From: CAYVMN01 sp964452575
Lineage (GTDB): Bacteria > Desulfobacterota > DSM-4660 > Desulfatiglandales > Desulfatiglandaceae
Reading direction: 5' to 3'
Assembly (NCBI GenBank): GCA_964452575.1
Contig: CAYVMN010000098.1
Coordinates: forward strand, 1 to 16,768
DNA: 16,768 nucleotides
Part shown: positions 1-6,019 of the stretch, in pieces
Numbering within the stretch: position 1 is the stretch's first letter
How the letters are laid out: every line of letters starts with the position of its first letter
Made by a program: the position numbers and the translations under genes
Notes under the pieces: generated by a model
The model's database searches: none
What the model was told of the DNA's origin: nothing
What the model saw: only the letters and a program-made list of their open reading frames with translations

Positions 1-1
1 G

Positions 2-346
2 CTTGGTGTTGAGATCAGCGGTGAATATACAAAGGGGGATGTGGAGGAATTCAAGAAGGCCTTTGAAGGCAAGATCGCCGAGGGACATGATCGGGTAAAT
101 GTCCTGGTAAAGATCGACAAGTTGAATCTAAGAAAGATACATGTGAACGCCTTCATAGAGGACTCGATGTATGCACTCAAGCACCTCAAGCAGCTCCGCC
201 ATATAGCGGTTGTGGGGGATAGCAGGCTGGAAAAGGTCCTTATCGAACTTGACAACAAGCTCTTTGGAAAGAAAAAGAAGGAACTCATCGAGAAATACTT
301 CGATGTAGCAGAAATAGACAAGGCATGGGAGTTTGTCAGGAGTTAG
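2..346 (+). CDS. SpoIIAA-like (STAS/SEC14-type) protein, 5' partial
   Basis: The reading frame is open from the window's left edge, so the first residues are missing and 114 residues are visible. The fold pattern fits the SpoIIAA-like family (PF11964 type). It starts with an early strand (LGVEISGEYTKGDVEEF), continues with a central VLVKIDKL strand, a helix ending ALKHLKQLRHIAVVGD, and a C-terminal YFDVAEIDKAWEFV that matches the family's usual ending. A GTG at 41 could look like a start, but the homologous region begins before it, so I treat the gene as running in from the left. Members are small cytoplasmic proteins of poorly defined, probably lipid- or ligand-binding, function. No downstream partner is visible because the next 640 bases hold only debris. 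The family call is fairly safe; the function is unknown. Confidence 0.8.
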   Translation, partial: LGVEISGEYTKGDVEEFKKAFEGKIAEGHDRVNVLVKIDKLNLRKIHVNAFIEDSMYALKHLKQLRHIAVVGDSRLEKVLIELDNKLFGKKKKELIEKYFDVAEIDKAWEFVRS

Positions 347-388
347 GACTACGCCCCCTCTGCATAGCTGCAAGGAGTGATTTTTCCG

Positions 389-547
389 ATCGCCTCTCAT
401 CGGAGAAAATCCCTGAAAGCGATCAAGAACCGTATTACCCGGTTTACGGCCAGGACGAGGACGATGATGCCCATGGACTGGCTGATGAACAAGGTCAACG
501 CGACGGTGCGCGGCTGAGTTAGGTACCTCCATTTGTGTGACTGCTGG
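389..547 (+). pseudogene. Relic of a group II intron reverse transcriptase/maturase, C-terminal piece
   Basis: Reading in the frame of position 401 gives HRRKSLKAIKNRITRFTART followed by RTMMPMDWLMNKVNATVRG, then a TGA at 515-517, then VRYLHLCDC. This matches the maturase (domain X) part of group II intron proteins, which typically read SRKSLK.IK..I..LT.R, then a segment ending in NA.VRGW..YFHYRN. The TGA stands exactly where the conserved Trp (TGG) is expected, so this copy is broken. No RT catalytic domain lies upstream, no start codon is present, and similarity fades after about 547. I see no intron domain V hairpin nearby. It is a leftover of a former intron, not a working element. Confidence 0.6.
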
Positions 548-987
548 CCCAAGCAACTATGGCAACGATGCCATACTACTTGGGAAGCAGTTTTCCTCTC
601 CAGAATACCAGCCCTTCTGGTATATCAATCAGATCAAAGGGATAGTAAGAGAGAGCCTTTTCTGGCACAAAAAATGCATAAACTAGGCATAGGTCTGCCG
701 TCACGACAGGCGGTGTCAGACCAATGGTCAGGACACCAATTTAGCCCTCCTGTAACTGTATCGGTGAAACTGTGCGAGAAAGACGTAGGCCGCCAGGTTG
801 GTGAGGCAGAGTTCAAACCTGACAGAAAAGCTCGTGGCCCTGGTGGCAAGATAATTATACGCTTTAAGGCTGCCGTGGCAGGGGAAACATTCTAAACCTC
901 ATCTCTCATCGTCTATTTGAGAGGAATAGGCCCCCAATTAAGACTTTTGAAGTAACAGTTACAGTCAAATAGAGATCGAGGACCCAA
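548..987. other. Non-coding stretch with small palindromes
   Basis: No convincing gene is visible here. An open frame at 533-895 resembles no family I know, and its start lies inside the group II relic. Two dyads are visible. ATACCAG (605-611) pairs with CTGGTAT (617-623) around a 5-base loop. An imperfect palindrome at 712-737 has outer arms GGTGTC/GACACC and inner arms GACC/GGTC around AAT. The second loosely recalls GntR/FadR-type operators, but no gene with a clear promoter sits beside it. The stretch is probably decayed sequence. Confidence 0.4.
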
Positions 988-1239
988 ATGAAAAGGCATA
1001 ACGAAGCATTGTTCGTGATGATCTTGCTTTATGCCTCTCTCTCTTTTCTTCCTGCCACATCCTTTGCTGAATCTGCGGAGATATTGAGATTTGAACCAGG
1101 GGATACTCTTTCACGAGGTTATCCTATGAGTAAACACCTCAAAATGTATACGCCAAGCTCCTCACAGGGTATGCCTTGCCCCTATAGGCTGAAGGCAGGG
1201 GTTGTGTCGGTTACCAGACGTATGTTGGAATCTAGGTAG
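988..1239 (+). CDS. Short exported protein, possibly a truncated gene
   Basis: This 83-residue frame starts at an ATG preceded by GAGG about 7 bases upstream. Residues 1-27 form a good signal peptide: a basic MKRH start, a hydrophobic core MILLYASLSFLPA, and a possible cut after SFA. The next stretch (ESAEILRFEPGDTL) looks like a normal mature N-terminus. The remainder (from LSRGYPMSK on) is low in recognisable structure and its DNA contains small hairpins. I suspect the first 40 or so codons belong to an old secreted-protein gene whose body was lost or replaced, leaving a chance tail. I do not recognise the family. It could be a real small protein, but a truncated remnant is more likely. Confidence 0.35.
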   Translation: MKRHNEALFVMILLYASLSFLPATSFAESAEILRFEPGDTLSRGYPMSKHLKMYTPSSSQGMPCPYRLKAGVVSVTRRMLESR

Positions 1240-1313
1240 ATTGAGCCCTTTGAAAAAGCGTCTCACTTTTGAGGTTCAGGAAGCGACCATAATGTTTATT
1301 GCTAAGTCTCCAG

Positions 1314-1510
1314 TCACTTCAGCCCCGCCTTTCGCAACCCGTCAATGAGAATATCCTCATGGCCGTGATTTTTATATGGGAGTGTCTTTACAAAACGCTC
1401 GAGTGAGAACTTTGGATTTATCCTGGGCATTGCCGCCGCTTCAGCATTGACCTCTCCCTCCCGCCCACATTGCGCATAAGTCGAGGCCAAGATTATGTGA
1501 GCAAAAAGAT
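1314..1510 (-). pseudogene. C-terminal tail of a TPR-bearing adenylate/guanylate cyclase, remnant
   Basis: The minus strand encodes NLFAHIILASTYAQCGREGE, then AEAAAMPRINPKFSLERFVK, and ends ILIDGLRKAGLK before a TGA at 1314-1316. This closely follows the usual C-terminus of class III adenylate cyclases with TPR tails: H..LA.TYA.LGR.EEA...AAE.LRINP.FSLE......PFK.....R...GLRKAGL. Only about 65 residues are present. The cyclase catalytic domain and most TPRs are missing, and the frame runs upstream into the stop region of the exported-protein gene that ends at 1514. The fragment therefore lost its front part, probably by a deletion that brought the neighbour next to it. It is unlikely to be expressed as a functional protein. 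Confidence 0.6.
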
Positions 1511-1513
1511 TGG

Positions 1514-2032
1514 CTACTTGCCTGCTGCCCCACAGGGTGGCACCTCTGGATCGGTCGTGCTGGTACGCTTGTACATCCACGTGCAGGTTGCGACAAAGTT
1601 GGCATCGTCGCCGCTGAAGATTGAAACGGCTGTGAAAACCGCTGTAGTAAAGCCCTTAGAACCGCGGGTGATCACTTTTGCTCGAACCATCTCGTTATCA
1701 CCGATCAGATTGGGGTTTATATAACAATTCACAAAAACAATTTCTCCCTTATCGGCATCGTTCGGATCCTCGATGACTTTTCCGCTGTAAAGCACGCCCA
1801 AGGTTTCGTCTCTTAAGTTAAGGTCTGTACCGTCTTGGGATATGCTTAGTGTAGTGGAAAAGAACTCTCCAGACTTTTCTCCTGCCTGATTACCCTGGAA
1901 ACTCTCACATGCCTGTGTACCCTTCCAAGTACCGGTTAGATCAAGTGCATAAGCACCTGTTGCGCCCACCGAAAGCAACGCGGAGAGTATTACTAAGCCC
2001 ACTAAAAAAAACTTGAAATCTGATTTTTTCAT
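1514..2032 (-). CDS. Exported protein of unknown function, 172 aa
   Basis: The start is an ATG at 2032 with a strong GGAGGAG Shine-Dalgarno sequence a few bases upstream. Residues 1-29 form a signal peptide: lysines, the hydrophobic run FFLVGLVILSALLSVGATGA, and AYA before the probable cut. The mature part begins LDLTGTWKGT, a pattern common in small beta-barrel (lipocalin-like or META-like) periplasmic proteins, and alternates strands and turns throughout. Four cysteines (about residues 42, 103, 150, 167) could form disulfides after export. I do not recognise a named family. A promoter candidate lies at 2297-2326 on the same strand, which would give a 5' leader of about 250 bases. Just downstream is the cyclase-tail relic, so this gene borders a deletion. 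Confidence 0.7.
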   Translation of the reverse strand: MKKSDFKFFLVGLVILSALLSVGATGAYALDLTGTWKGTQACESFQGNQAGEKSGEFFSTTLSISQDGTDLNLRDETLGVLYSGKVIEDPNDADKGEIVFVNCYINPNLIGDNEMVRAKVITRGSKGFTTAVFTAVSIFSGDDANFVATCTWMYKRTSTTDPEVPPCGAAGK

Positions 2033-2296
2033 TTTACTCCTCCAATAGGATTAGGTTTATGGTGAGACAAAACCTATGAGCAATCTCTTTCTCATGGCTA
2101 CTTAATGTAAATGCGACGATCACTCTGTAGGGTTAGATCTGTGGTTTCCGACTCCGGATTGTGACCGCCTTTACCTTGTACCACAAATAAAAAAAGCAAG
2201 GCTACTTGTTTCCAGGCAACCATACAATATCCAAAAAGAACCCTGGTCTTCGCACTCAGTGCCAGTGACTTTTCCTTTTTCTAGAAAAACTTTGAT

Positions 2297-2326
2297 ATGT
2301 TAGCAAAATTGCTAAGCATGTGTCAA
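2297..2326 (-). promoter_or_regulatory. Promoter candidate with a palindromic operator in its spacer
   Basis: On the minus strand there is a perfect -35 box TTGACA (2326-2321), an 18-base spacer and a -10-like TAACAT (2302-2297). The dyad TTAGCAA-AA-TTGCTAA (2300-2315, plus-strand reading) fills much of the spacer and overlaps the -10 box. This is the usual placement for a repressor site. Transcription would run towards the exported-protein gene starting at 2032. The regulator is not identified, and the promoter is inferred from sequence only. Confidence 0.4.
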
Positions 2327-2398
2327 CAGGAAGAAGTCTCCTCTTAGAAGACCAGACCTCCAAGCTTCCCAGTCCCTTCGACCTTTCCATATAATTAG

Positions 2399-2484
2399 GG
2401 GACGTCTTCACATTTTCATATTTCGCCAGCCAACTGGGGAAAGTTTTGTGATTTTCGATGAAAGTGAAAATGTGAAGATGTCCC
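2399..2484. repeat. Inverted repeat with 20-base arms
   Basis: The arm at 2399-2418 (GGGACGTCTTCACATTTTCA) pairs with 2465-2484 with one mismatch, around a 46-base loop, and weaker pairing continues inward. The GGGACGTC edge matches REP-like ends seen again at 2866-2876. Neither arm is followed by a T-run, so it is not a classical terminator. It fits a REP/MITE-type element. Confidence 0.6.
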
Positions 2485-2511
2485 TCATTCCCCGCGTCCC
2501 TCATTCCCCGC
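2480..2511 (+). repeat. 16-base tandem duplication
   Basis: The unit GTCCCTCATTCCCCGC occurs twice back to back (2480-2495 and 2496-2511), directly abutting the right arm of the preceding inverted repeat. It looks like a slippage duplication at the edge of a repeat element. Confidence 0.7.
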
Positions 2512-2512
2512 A

Positions 2513-2556
2513 CCCTGATTCGAAGGGACGGCGTTCACTCCCTGTCAGAATCAGGG
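2513..2556. repeat. Small hairpin, REP-like
   Basis: CCCTGATTC (2513-2521) pairs with GAATCAGGG (2548-2556). Inside it, AGGGA and TCCCT can pair again, giving a stem with an internal loop. This imperfect-palindrome shape is common in REP elements. There is no T-tract. Confidence 0.5.
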
Positions 2557-2690
2557 GGGAGAATTACGAACACCTTATGCGGATGGGAATAGAGCCGCTA
2601 ACTTAAGCCCCGATTTCTTGAGAATAGAGATCGCTACTATGCCTAAAATGACCATTAATTCTTGCGTTTTGAGAAATGGTCTATGCGTTC

Positions 2691-2736
2691 ACAAGAGCCC
2701 CGTTACTCCGAATAGATAGAGAGCGGGGTTTCTTGT
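2691..2736. repeat. 11-pair hairpin
   Basis: ACAAGAGCCCCG (2691-2702) pairs with CGGGGTTTCTTGT (2724-2736), allowing two G-U pairs or a bulge, around a 21-base loop. It could act as a terminator for something to its left, but the T-run is short and interrupted and no gene ends nearby. Its role is unknown. Confidence 0.4.
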
Positions 2737-2844
2737 TACGGGTCCGGGGAGGGCGCACGGTGGAAGATAAAGGAGTACCAGCGGGAATAAGTCACTATAG
2801 TCAACGACAAAGTTAAGAAAAAGGACATAACATCAAGTAGTTGT

Positions 2845-2876
2845 GTTAGTTATTTACTTGTTCACGGACGTCCCCT
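2845..2876 (+). repeat. REP-like tail ending GGACGTCCCCT
   Basis: The stretch reads GTTAGTTATTTACTTGTTCA and then CGGACGTCCCCT. Its last 10 bases are the reverse complement of AGGGGACGTC at 2397-2406. Part of it (TTATTTAC) recurs just after the RAYT relic at about 4814. This is consistent with one repeat family linked to that transposase type, but the copies are diverged. Confidence 0.4.
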
Positions 2877-2960
2877 ACATGGATTTTGTCAAGGGCAGAG
2901 GGATGAAACAATCTCGCAAGACGCAATTTTGTTATGATGAAATACCTTGAATTATAGAAG

Positions 2961-2972
2961 TTAGCCTGCTAA
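2961..2972. promoter_or_regulatory. Short palindrome just upstream of the ATPase start
   Basis: TTAGC-CT-GCTAA lies 10 bases before the ATG of the AAA ATPase gene. It uses the same half-site (TTAGC/GCTAA) as the dyad at 2300-2315, but with a shorter centre. It could be an operator for the same regulator, or chance. Confidence 0.25.
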
Positions 2973-2981
2973 TATTGCACC

Positions 2982-4151
2982 ATGATTAATCGATTAGCAG
3001 AATCCCTGGTACATGAATTAGCTGGGCAATTTCCTGTCGTTCTTATCCTTGGCCCAAGGCAGTGCGGTAAGACAACACTGGCGCGGCATTTTTTGAAGGG
3101 CGAGTATTTTGACCTGGAAAAACCATCGGATCTGCAGATTTTTCTTGGGGACATTGAACTTGCCCTGCGGCGGTTTGATGAACCTCTGATCATCGATGAA
3201 GCACAGATCCTGCCGGACCTCTTCCCGGTACTTCGCGCCCTGATAGACGAGGACAGAAGGCAAAATGGGCGCTTCTATTTGTTAGGATCTGTCAATCCTT
3301 CTCTCATCAAGCGCATATCAGAAAGCCTTGCAGGACGAGTGGGCATGGTCGAATTGACCCCCTTCCTTTTCGCGGAAACAGTAGATCTCGAGATTGCCCT
3401 CCCAGCCTATTGGTTGAAAGGCGGCTATCCTGATGCCCTCAGAGAAAGAAATGAATCAAGATGGCAACGATGGCAGGAGAATTTTGTCCGGACCTTTATT
3501 GAACGGGATATTCCCCGTGTGGGTGTGAAGATTTCTCCAATTCAGATGAGAGGTCTGATGGGTATGATCTCTCATCATCACGGCGGGGTTCTAAACGCCT
3601 CTGAATTAGGTCGTTCTCTTGGAATTTCCTATCACACAGTGAATGATTACCTTGACATACTTGAAGGCCATTATCTTATCCGCAGACTATCGCCGTATCA
3701 TGCAAATATTGGTAAGCGGATCGTAAAATCCGCGAAAATCTATATCAGGGATACGGGCTTGTTACATCATCTTTTGGGGGTCTCCACAGAACGTACCCTC
3801 TTAGAATCGCCGAAGCGCGGGAGCAGCTGGGAAGGGTTAATGATCGAGCAGATTATTGCCCTGGAGCAATTGCAGAAAGCGGGTAGCCAATTCTTTTTTT
3901 TCCGTACCTATGCAGGCGCTGAAATCGATCTCATTGTAGATCGGGGCCACGAAAGAACAGGGTATGAATTTAAATGCTCTTTCTCGGCAGACCGAAAAGA
4001 CTGGGCAAGCCTCGTGAGAGGGGTTGGTGACGGCATAATTCATGAAGGCTTCCTGGTGTATTTAGGAGAGAGAAGCTACCCGGTCTCAGAAAAAGTCGAG
4101 GTTGTGGGGGCGGAACGTTTTTTGACTCGGCCTCCGAGGCAGGCAGGTTGA
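2982..4151 (+). CDS. AAA ATPase with DUF4143 C-terminal domain
   Basis: This 389-residue protein belongs to the AAA_14/DUF4143 family. The N-terminal ATPase has Walker A GPRQCGKTT (24-32), Walker B LIIDEAQ (69-75), a sensor-1-like LLGSVNPSL (100-108) and the family's LAGRV (116-120). A winged-helix-like segment (about 203-235, ASELGRSLGISYHTVNDYLD) follows. The C-terminal DUF4143 part has GAEIDLIVD (312-320) and YEFKCS (328-333), the D...ExK arrangement of a PD-(D/E)XK nuclease-like fold. Length is usual for the family. The start is the first ATG; no clear Shine-Dalgarno sequence is visible, and a small palindrome lies 10 bases before it. The biological role of the family is not settled. The gene stands alone, and a RAYT relic abuts its stop codon with no gap. 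Confidence 0.9.
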   Translation: MINRLAESLVHELAGQFPVVLILGPRQCGKTTLARHFLKGEYFDLEKPSDLQIFLGDIELALRRFDEPLIIDEAQILPDLFPVLRALIDEDRRQNGRFYLLGSVNPSLIKRISESLAGRVGMVELTPFLFAETVDLEIALPAYWLKGGYPDALRERNESRWQRWQENFVRTFIERDIPRVGVKISPIQMRGLMGMISHHHGGVLNASELGRSLGISYHTVNDYLDILEGHYLIRRLSPYHANIGKRIVKSAKIYIRDTGLLHHLLGVSTERTLLESPKRGSSWEGLMIEQIIALEQLQKAGSQFFFFRTYAGAEIDLIVDRGHERTGYEFKCSFSADRKDWASLVRGVGDGIIHEGFLVYLGERSYPVSEKVEVVGAERFLTRPPRQAG

Positions 4152-4805
4152 CCGATATATTCATCTCAATCCTTTACGTGCAGGCATTGTTTCTGACCTC
4201 AAGGGTTTGAAGACGTACGAATACAATGGGCACGCTGTGTTAATGGGAAAGAGGACCTGCGATTGGATACGAAATATGTTCTTTCATATTTCGGTAAGAA
4301 AGTGAGCAAGGCGAGGGGTGAGTATAATTCATATGTAAAGGAAGGGGTGGCATTAGGGAGTCGGCCCGAGTTGGTGGGTGGCGGTCTGATTCGGAGTTTA
4401 GGAGGCAGGGAAGTGGTCAAAAAGATGAGGGGTGATGGCCAGGAAAGAGTGAAGGGTGATCAGCGGATATTGGGGGATAGTGGGTTTGTATTTGAGATGT
4501 TGAAAGAAGCGGAAGAAAAATTTGAACGCCATTATGAGATGAAGCGGTTGGGGTATGATCTCAATACGGTTGAAAACCGGGTATGCGAGATATATAGAGT
4601 AGAAAAAGAAGGCATTTTTTCCAGGGGCAGGGAAAAGGTGAAGTCGGATGCGAGAGCTCTTTTTTGCTTTTGGGCGGTTAGAGAACTTGGCTATGGGCAA
4701 AGGGAATTGGCGAGAAGGCTGGGTATGAGCCAACCCGGAGTGGGGTATGCTGTTATCAAAGGGGAAGCAATCTCAAAGTCAAATAATTATCACATCAAAA
4801 AGTGA
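4150..4805 (+). pseudogene. RAYT (REP-associated tyrosine transposase), truncated and frameshifted
   Basis: Codons from 4153 give RYIHLNPLRAGIVSDLKGLK and then YEYNGHAVLMGKRTCDW. At about 4266 the frame shifts: TGG runs into GATACG with one G too few, and the protein continues DTKYVLSYFGKK, then RPELVGGGLIRSLGG to a stop at 4805. This matches the back half of IS200-like RAYT transposases (RYIHLNP.RA, W.SGH..LLG, W.DT.YVL..FG). It also has the DnaA-like helix-turn-helix tail: SDARALFCFWAVRELGYGQR, then ELARRLGMSQPGVGYAVIKG. The front part with the HUH motif and catalytic tyrosine is absent, because the sequence joins directly to the ATPase gene's end. It cannot be an active transposase. A TTG at 4263 opens a 180-residue frame that could still yield the HTH part. 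Confidence 0.75.
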
Positions 4806-4807
4806 GT

Positions 4808-4835
4808 TGCTTATTTACCTATGACCCTATTCCCA
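4808..4835 (+). repeat. Possible REP-like tail after the RAYT relic
   Basis: Directly after the relic's stop comes AGTTGCTTATTTACCTATGA followed by CCCTATTCCC. It shares TTATTTAC and a similar flank with the REP-like tail at 2845-2876. RAYT genes are usually flanked by their REP sequences, so the position fits. The match is short, so confidence is low. Confidence 0.25.
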
Positions 4836-4901
4836 CACCCCCCCTAATTATGGTGCCTGTTTTTGGTATTCAAACCAGGCAAGCTGATAGAAATACCCCA
4901 G

Positions 4902-5639
4902 TTATGCTTGCCATCCTCTCCTCCTCCTCCTCATCATCCAAACAACAGATCCTGCCAGAATAAGCCCCATAATAATCATGCCCCATTCATTGATTGTAGG
5001 GATGGTCTGTTGCCCAAGAACAGCAGCAATGGCGTTTTTGAAAAACTGCTGGCCATCTCCTGCTGGCAGTGTGTCAGCAAGAAAGCCAAGCAAAAGGGTC
5101 CGCCCCCCATAATTAGAGACTAAACACGAATTTCCATTAGGAAAAGTCCCTGCTGAAGTGCCGGTTCCAGTTGCAGTCATTCCCATAGACCAAATACCCC
5201 AGCCAGGATTTGAAAGCACAATGGGGTTGGTTATACCTGAGGCAAGGAAAGGATCTGTAACGGTGGCTGGAGTCTGGTTGTTGGAACCAGTATACGTTGC
5301 GCCAAATAGGGCACCATAACTGGCATCTCTCGTCCAATCAGTGAAAATCACGCTCCCTCCGGAATTTATGAAGTTCGTGAGGGTTGCCAGGTCAGGATAC
5401 TGCGCCCATCCCTGCACAAGGGCAACGGCCAGGCCAAAGCCTCCTCCTGCCAGCTTATTATTAAAATCAGTCCAGTCAGTGGCCTGGGTAACAGTGTGCC
5501 CTCCGGCATTCAGGGCCGGTAAGACATAATTGGTTCCAACAAACCAATCTGCGTAATAAAGGACATTGGCAGCATGGGCAGGCCAAGCCAGGGCAAGCAT
5601 AAGAAAAACTCCGATACAAATTCTCCTTGTTAATCGCAT
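4902..5639 (-). CDS. Exported amidotransferase-fold protein with IPTL-CTERM sorting tail
   Basis: The start is an ATG at 5639 with AAAGGAGG upstream. A signal peptide occupies residues 1-23 (RR, core CIGVFLMLALAWP, cut after AHA). The mature body opens NVLYYADWFVGTNYVLPALN and later has GGSVIFTDWTRD and GGRTLLLGFLAD. This strand order resembles the ThuA/class I glutamine amidotransferase-like fold, though I see no clear catalytic triad. The C-terminus is a textbook sorting signal: IPTINEWG (213-220), a hydrophobic helix (about 221-236) and an Arg cluster RRRRR (237-241). This is the IPTLxxWG-CTERM pattern, whose members are known to be paired with exosortase H elsewhere in genomes. The protein is therefore probably anchored, then processed, at the cell surface. 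No exosortase lies in the window. The sorting call is strong; the fold is tentative. Confidence 0.8.
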   Translation of the reverse strand: MRLTRRICIGVFLMLALAWPAHAANVLYYADWFVGTNYVLPALNAGGHTVTQATDWTDFNNKLAGGGFGLAVALVQGWAQYPDLATLTNFINSGGSVIFTDWTRDASYGALFGATYTGSNNQTPATVTDPFLASGITNPIVLSNPGWGIWSMGMTATGTGTSAGTFPNGNSCLVSNYGGRTLLLGFLADTLPAGDGQQFFKNAIAAVLGQQTIPTINEWGMIIMGLILAGSVVWMMRRRRRGWQA

Positions 5640-5731
5640 AGGTTGCCTCCTTTATTTTCAATGGTACAATTTGGTAATTTGTTAAGGGACAAAGATCATT
5701 TGGAGACTGTCCGTTCAGTTTGCCGGGCTAT

Positions 5732-6019
5732 TCATTTGAGTATAACCTGCAACGAATCAATGAAATTCATGTTGCCTTCGGCATGATATATGATGGAAAC
5801 TGACTTACCTACTAATTCGGATAGAGTCGACACCCCTACTATTTGCGATTCTCCTACAGCATGATAGGCAGGCTGTTCTGGTGCATCCAAAAAAACGATA
5901 CTACCAATGACTTTAGAGACAGTCCCCTGTGCGGTATCAGCCGTAGCATTGGCACTACTCACCATAAGAATCAAGAAAAACGAAACAGCCATTAAGACAA
6001 ATACAGATCGAATTTTCAT
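5732..6019 (-). CDS. Small exported protein, 95 aa
   Basis: I start this gene at the ATG at 6019 because AGGAGGT sits 6 bases upstream and the protein then opens with a signal peptide (MKIR, core SVFVLMAVSFFLILMV, cut after ANA at 25). A longer frame from 6136 would put 39 unlikely residues before it. The mature part (QGTVSKVIGSIVFLDAPEQP, later SELVGKSVSIIYHA) has alternating short strands like small OB-fold or beta-barrel periplasmic proteins that bear TVSKV.G..V.L repeats. I do not recognise a specific family. It may share the minus-strand transcript region with the IPTL-CTERM gene 92 bases downstream, though that gene has its own ribosome site. A weak promoter candidate lies near 6210-6242. 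Confidence 0.7.
   Translation of the reverse strand: MKIRSVFVLMAVSFFLILMVSSANATADTAQGTVSKVIGSIVFLDAPEQPAYHAVGESQIVGVSTLSELVGKSVSIIYHAEGNMNFIDSLQVILK

Larger units (their letters stand above)
2033..2981. other. Gene-free, repeat-rich stretch
   Basis: I find no supported gene in these 950 bases. They hold a promoter-like site with a palindrome (2297-2326), an inverted repeat (2399-2484), a 16-base tandem duplication (2480-2511), a small hairpin (2513-2556), an 11-pair hairpin (2691-2736) and a REP-like tail (2845-2876). The motif AGGGGACGTC at 2397 and its reverse complement near 2867-2876 face each other, bracketing about 480 bases. This could be a decayed non-autonomous element moved by a RAYT transposase, a relic of which lies at 4150-4805. 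A frame at 2256-2513 (minus) runs through the inverted repeat and is not convincing. Confidence 0.5.

Noticed and set aside
533..895. A 120-codon open frame after the group II relic
   Set aside because: No family resemblance, no ribosome site, starts inside the relic, and contains palindromic DNA.
389..895. A complete group II intron
   Set aside because: No RT catalytic domain and no recognisable domain V or exon-binding structure; only the maturase piece is left.
2480..2511. Start of a CRISPR array
   Set aside because: The two 16-base units abut with no spacer and do not recur.
2256..2513. An 85-codon minus-strand frame
   Set aside because: It runs through the inverted repeat and tandem duplication, so its sequence is explained by repeats, and it lacks a ribosome site.
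4850..4895. A terminator after the IPTL-CTERM gene
   Set aside because: TGCCTG and CAGGCA can pair, but no T-run follows on the minus strand.
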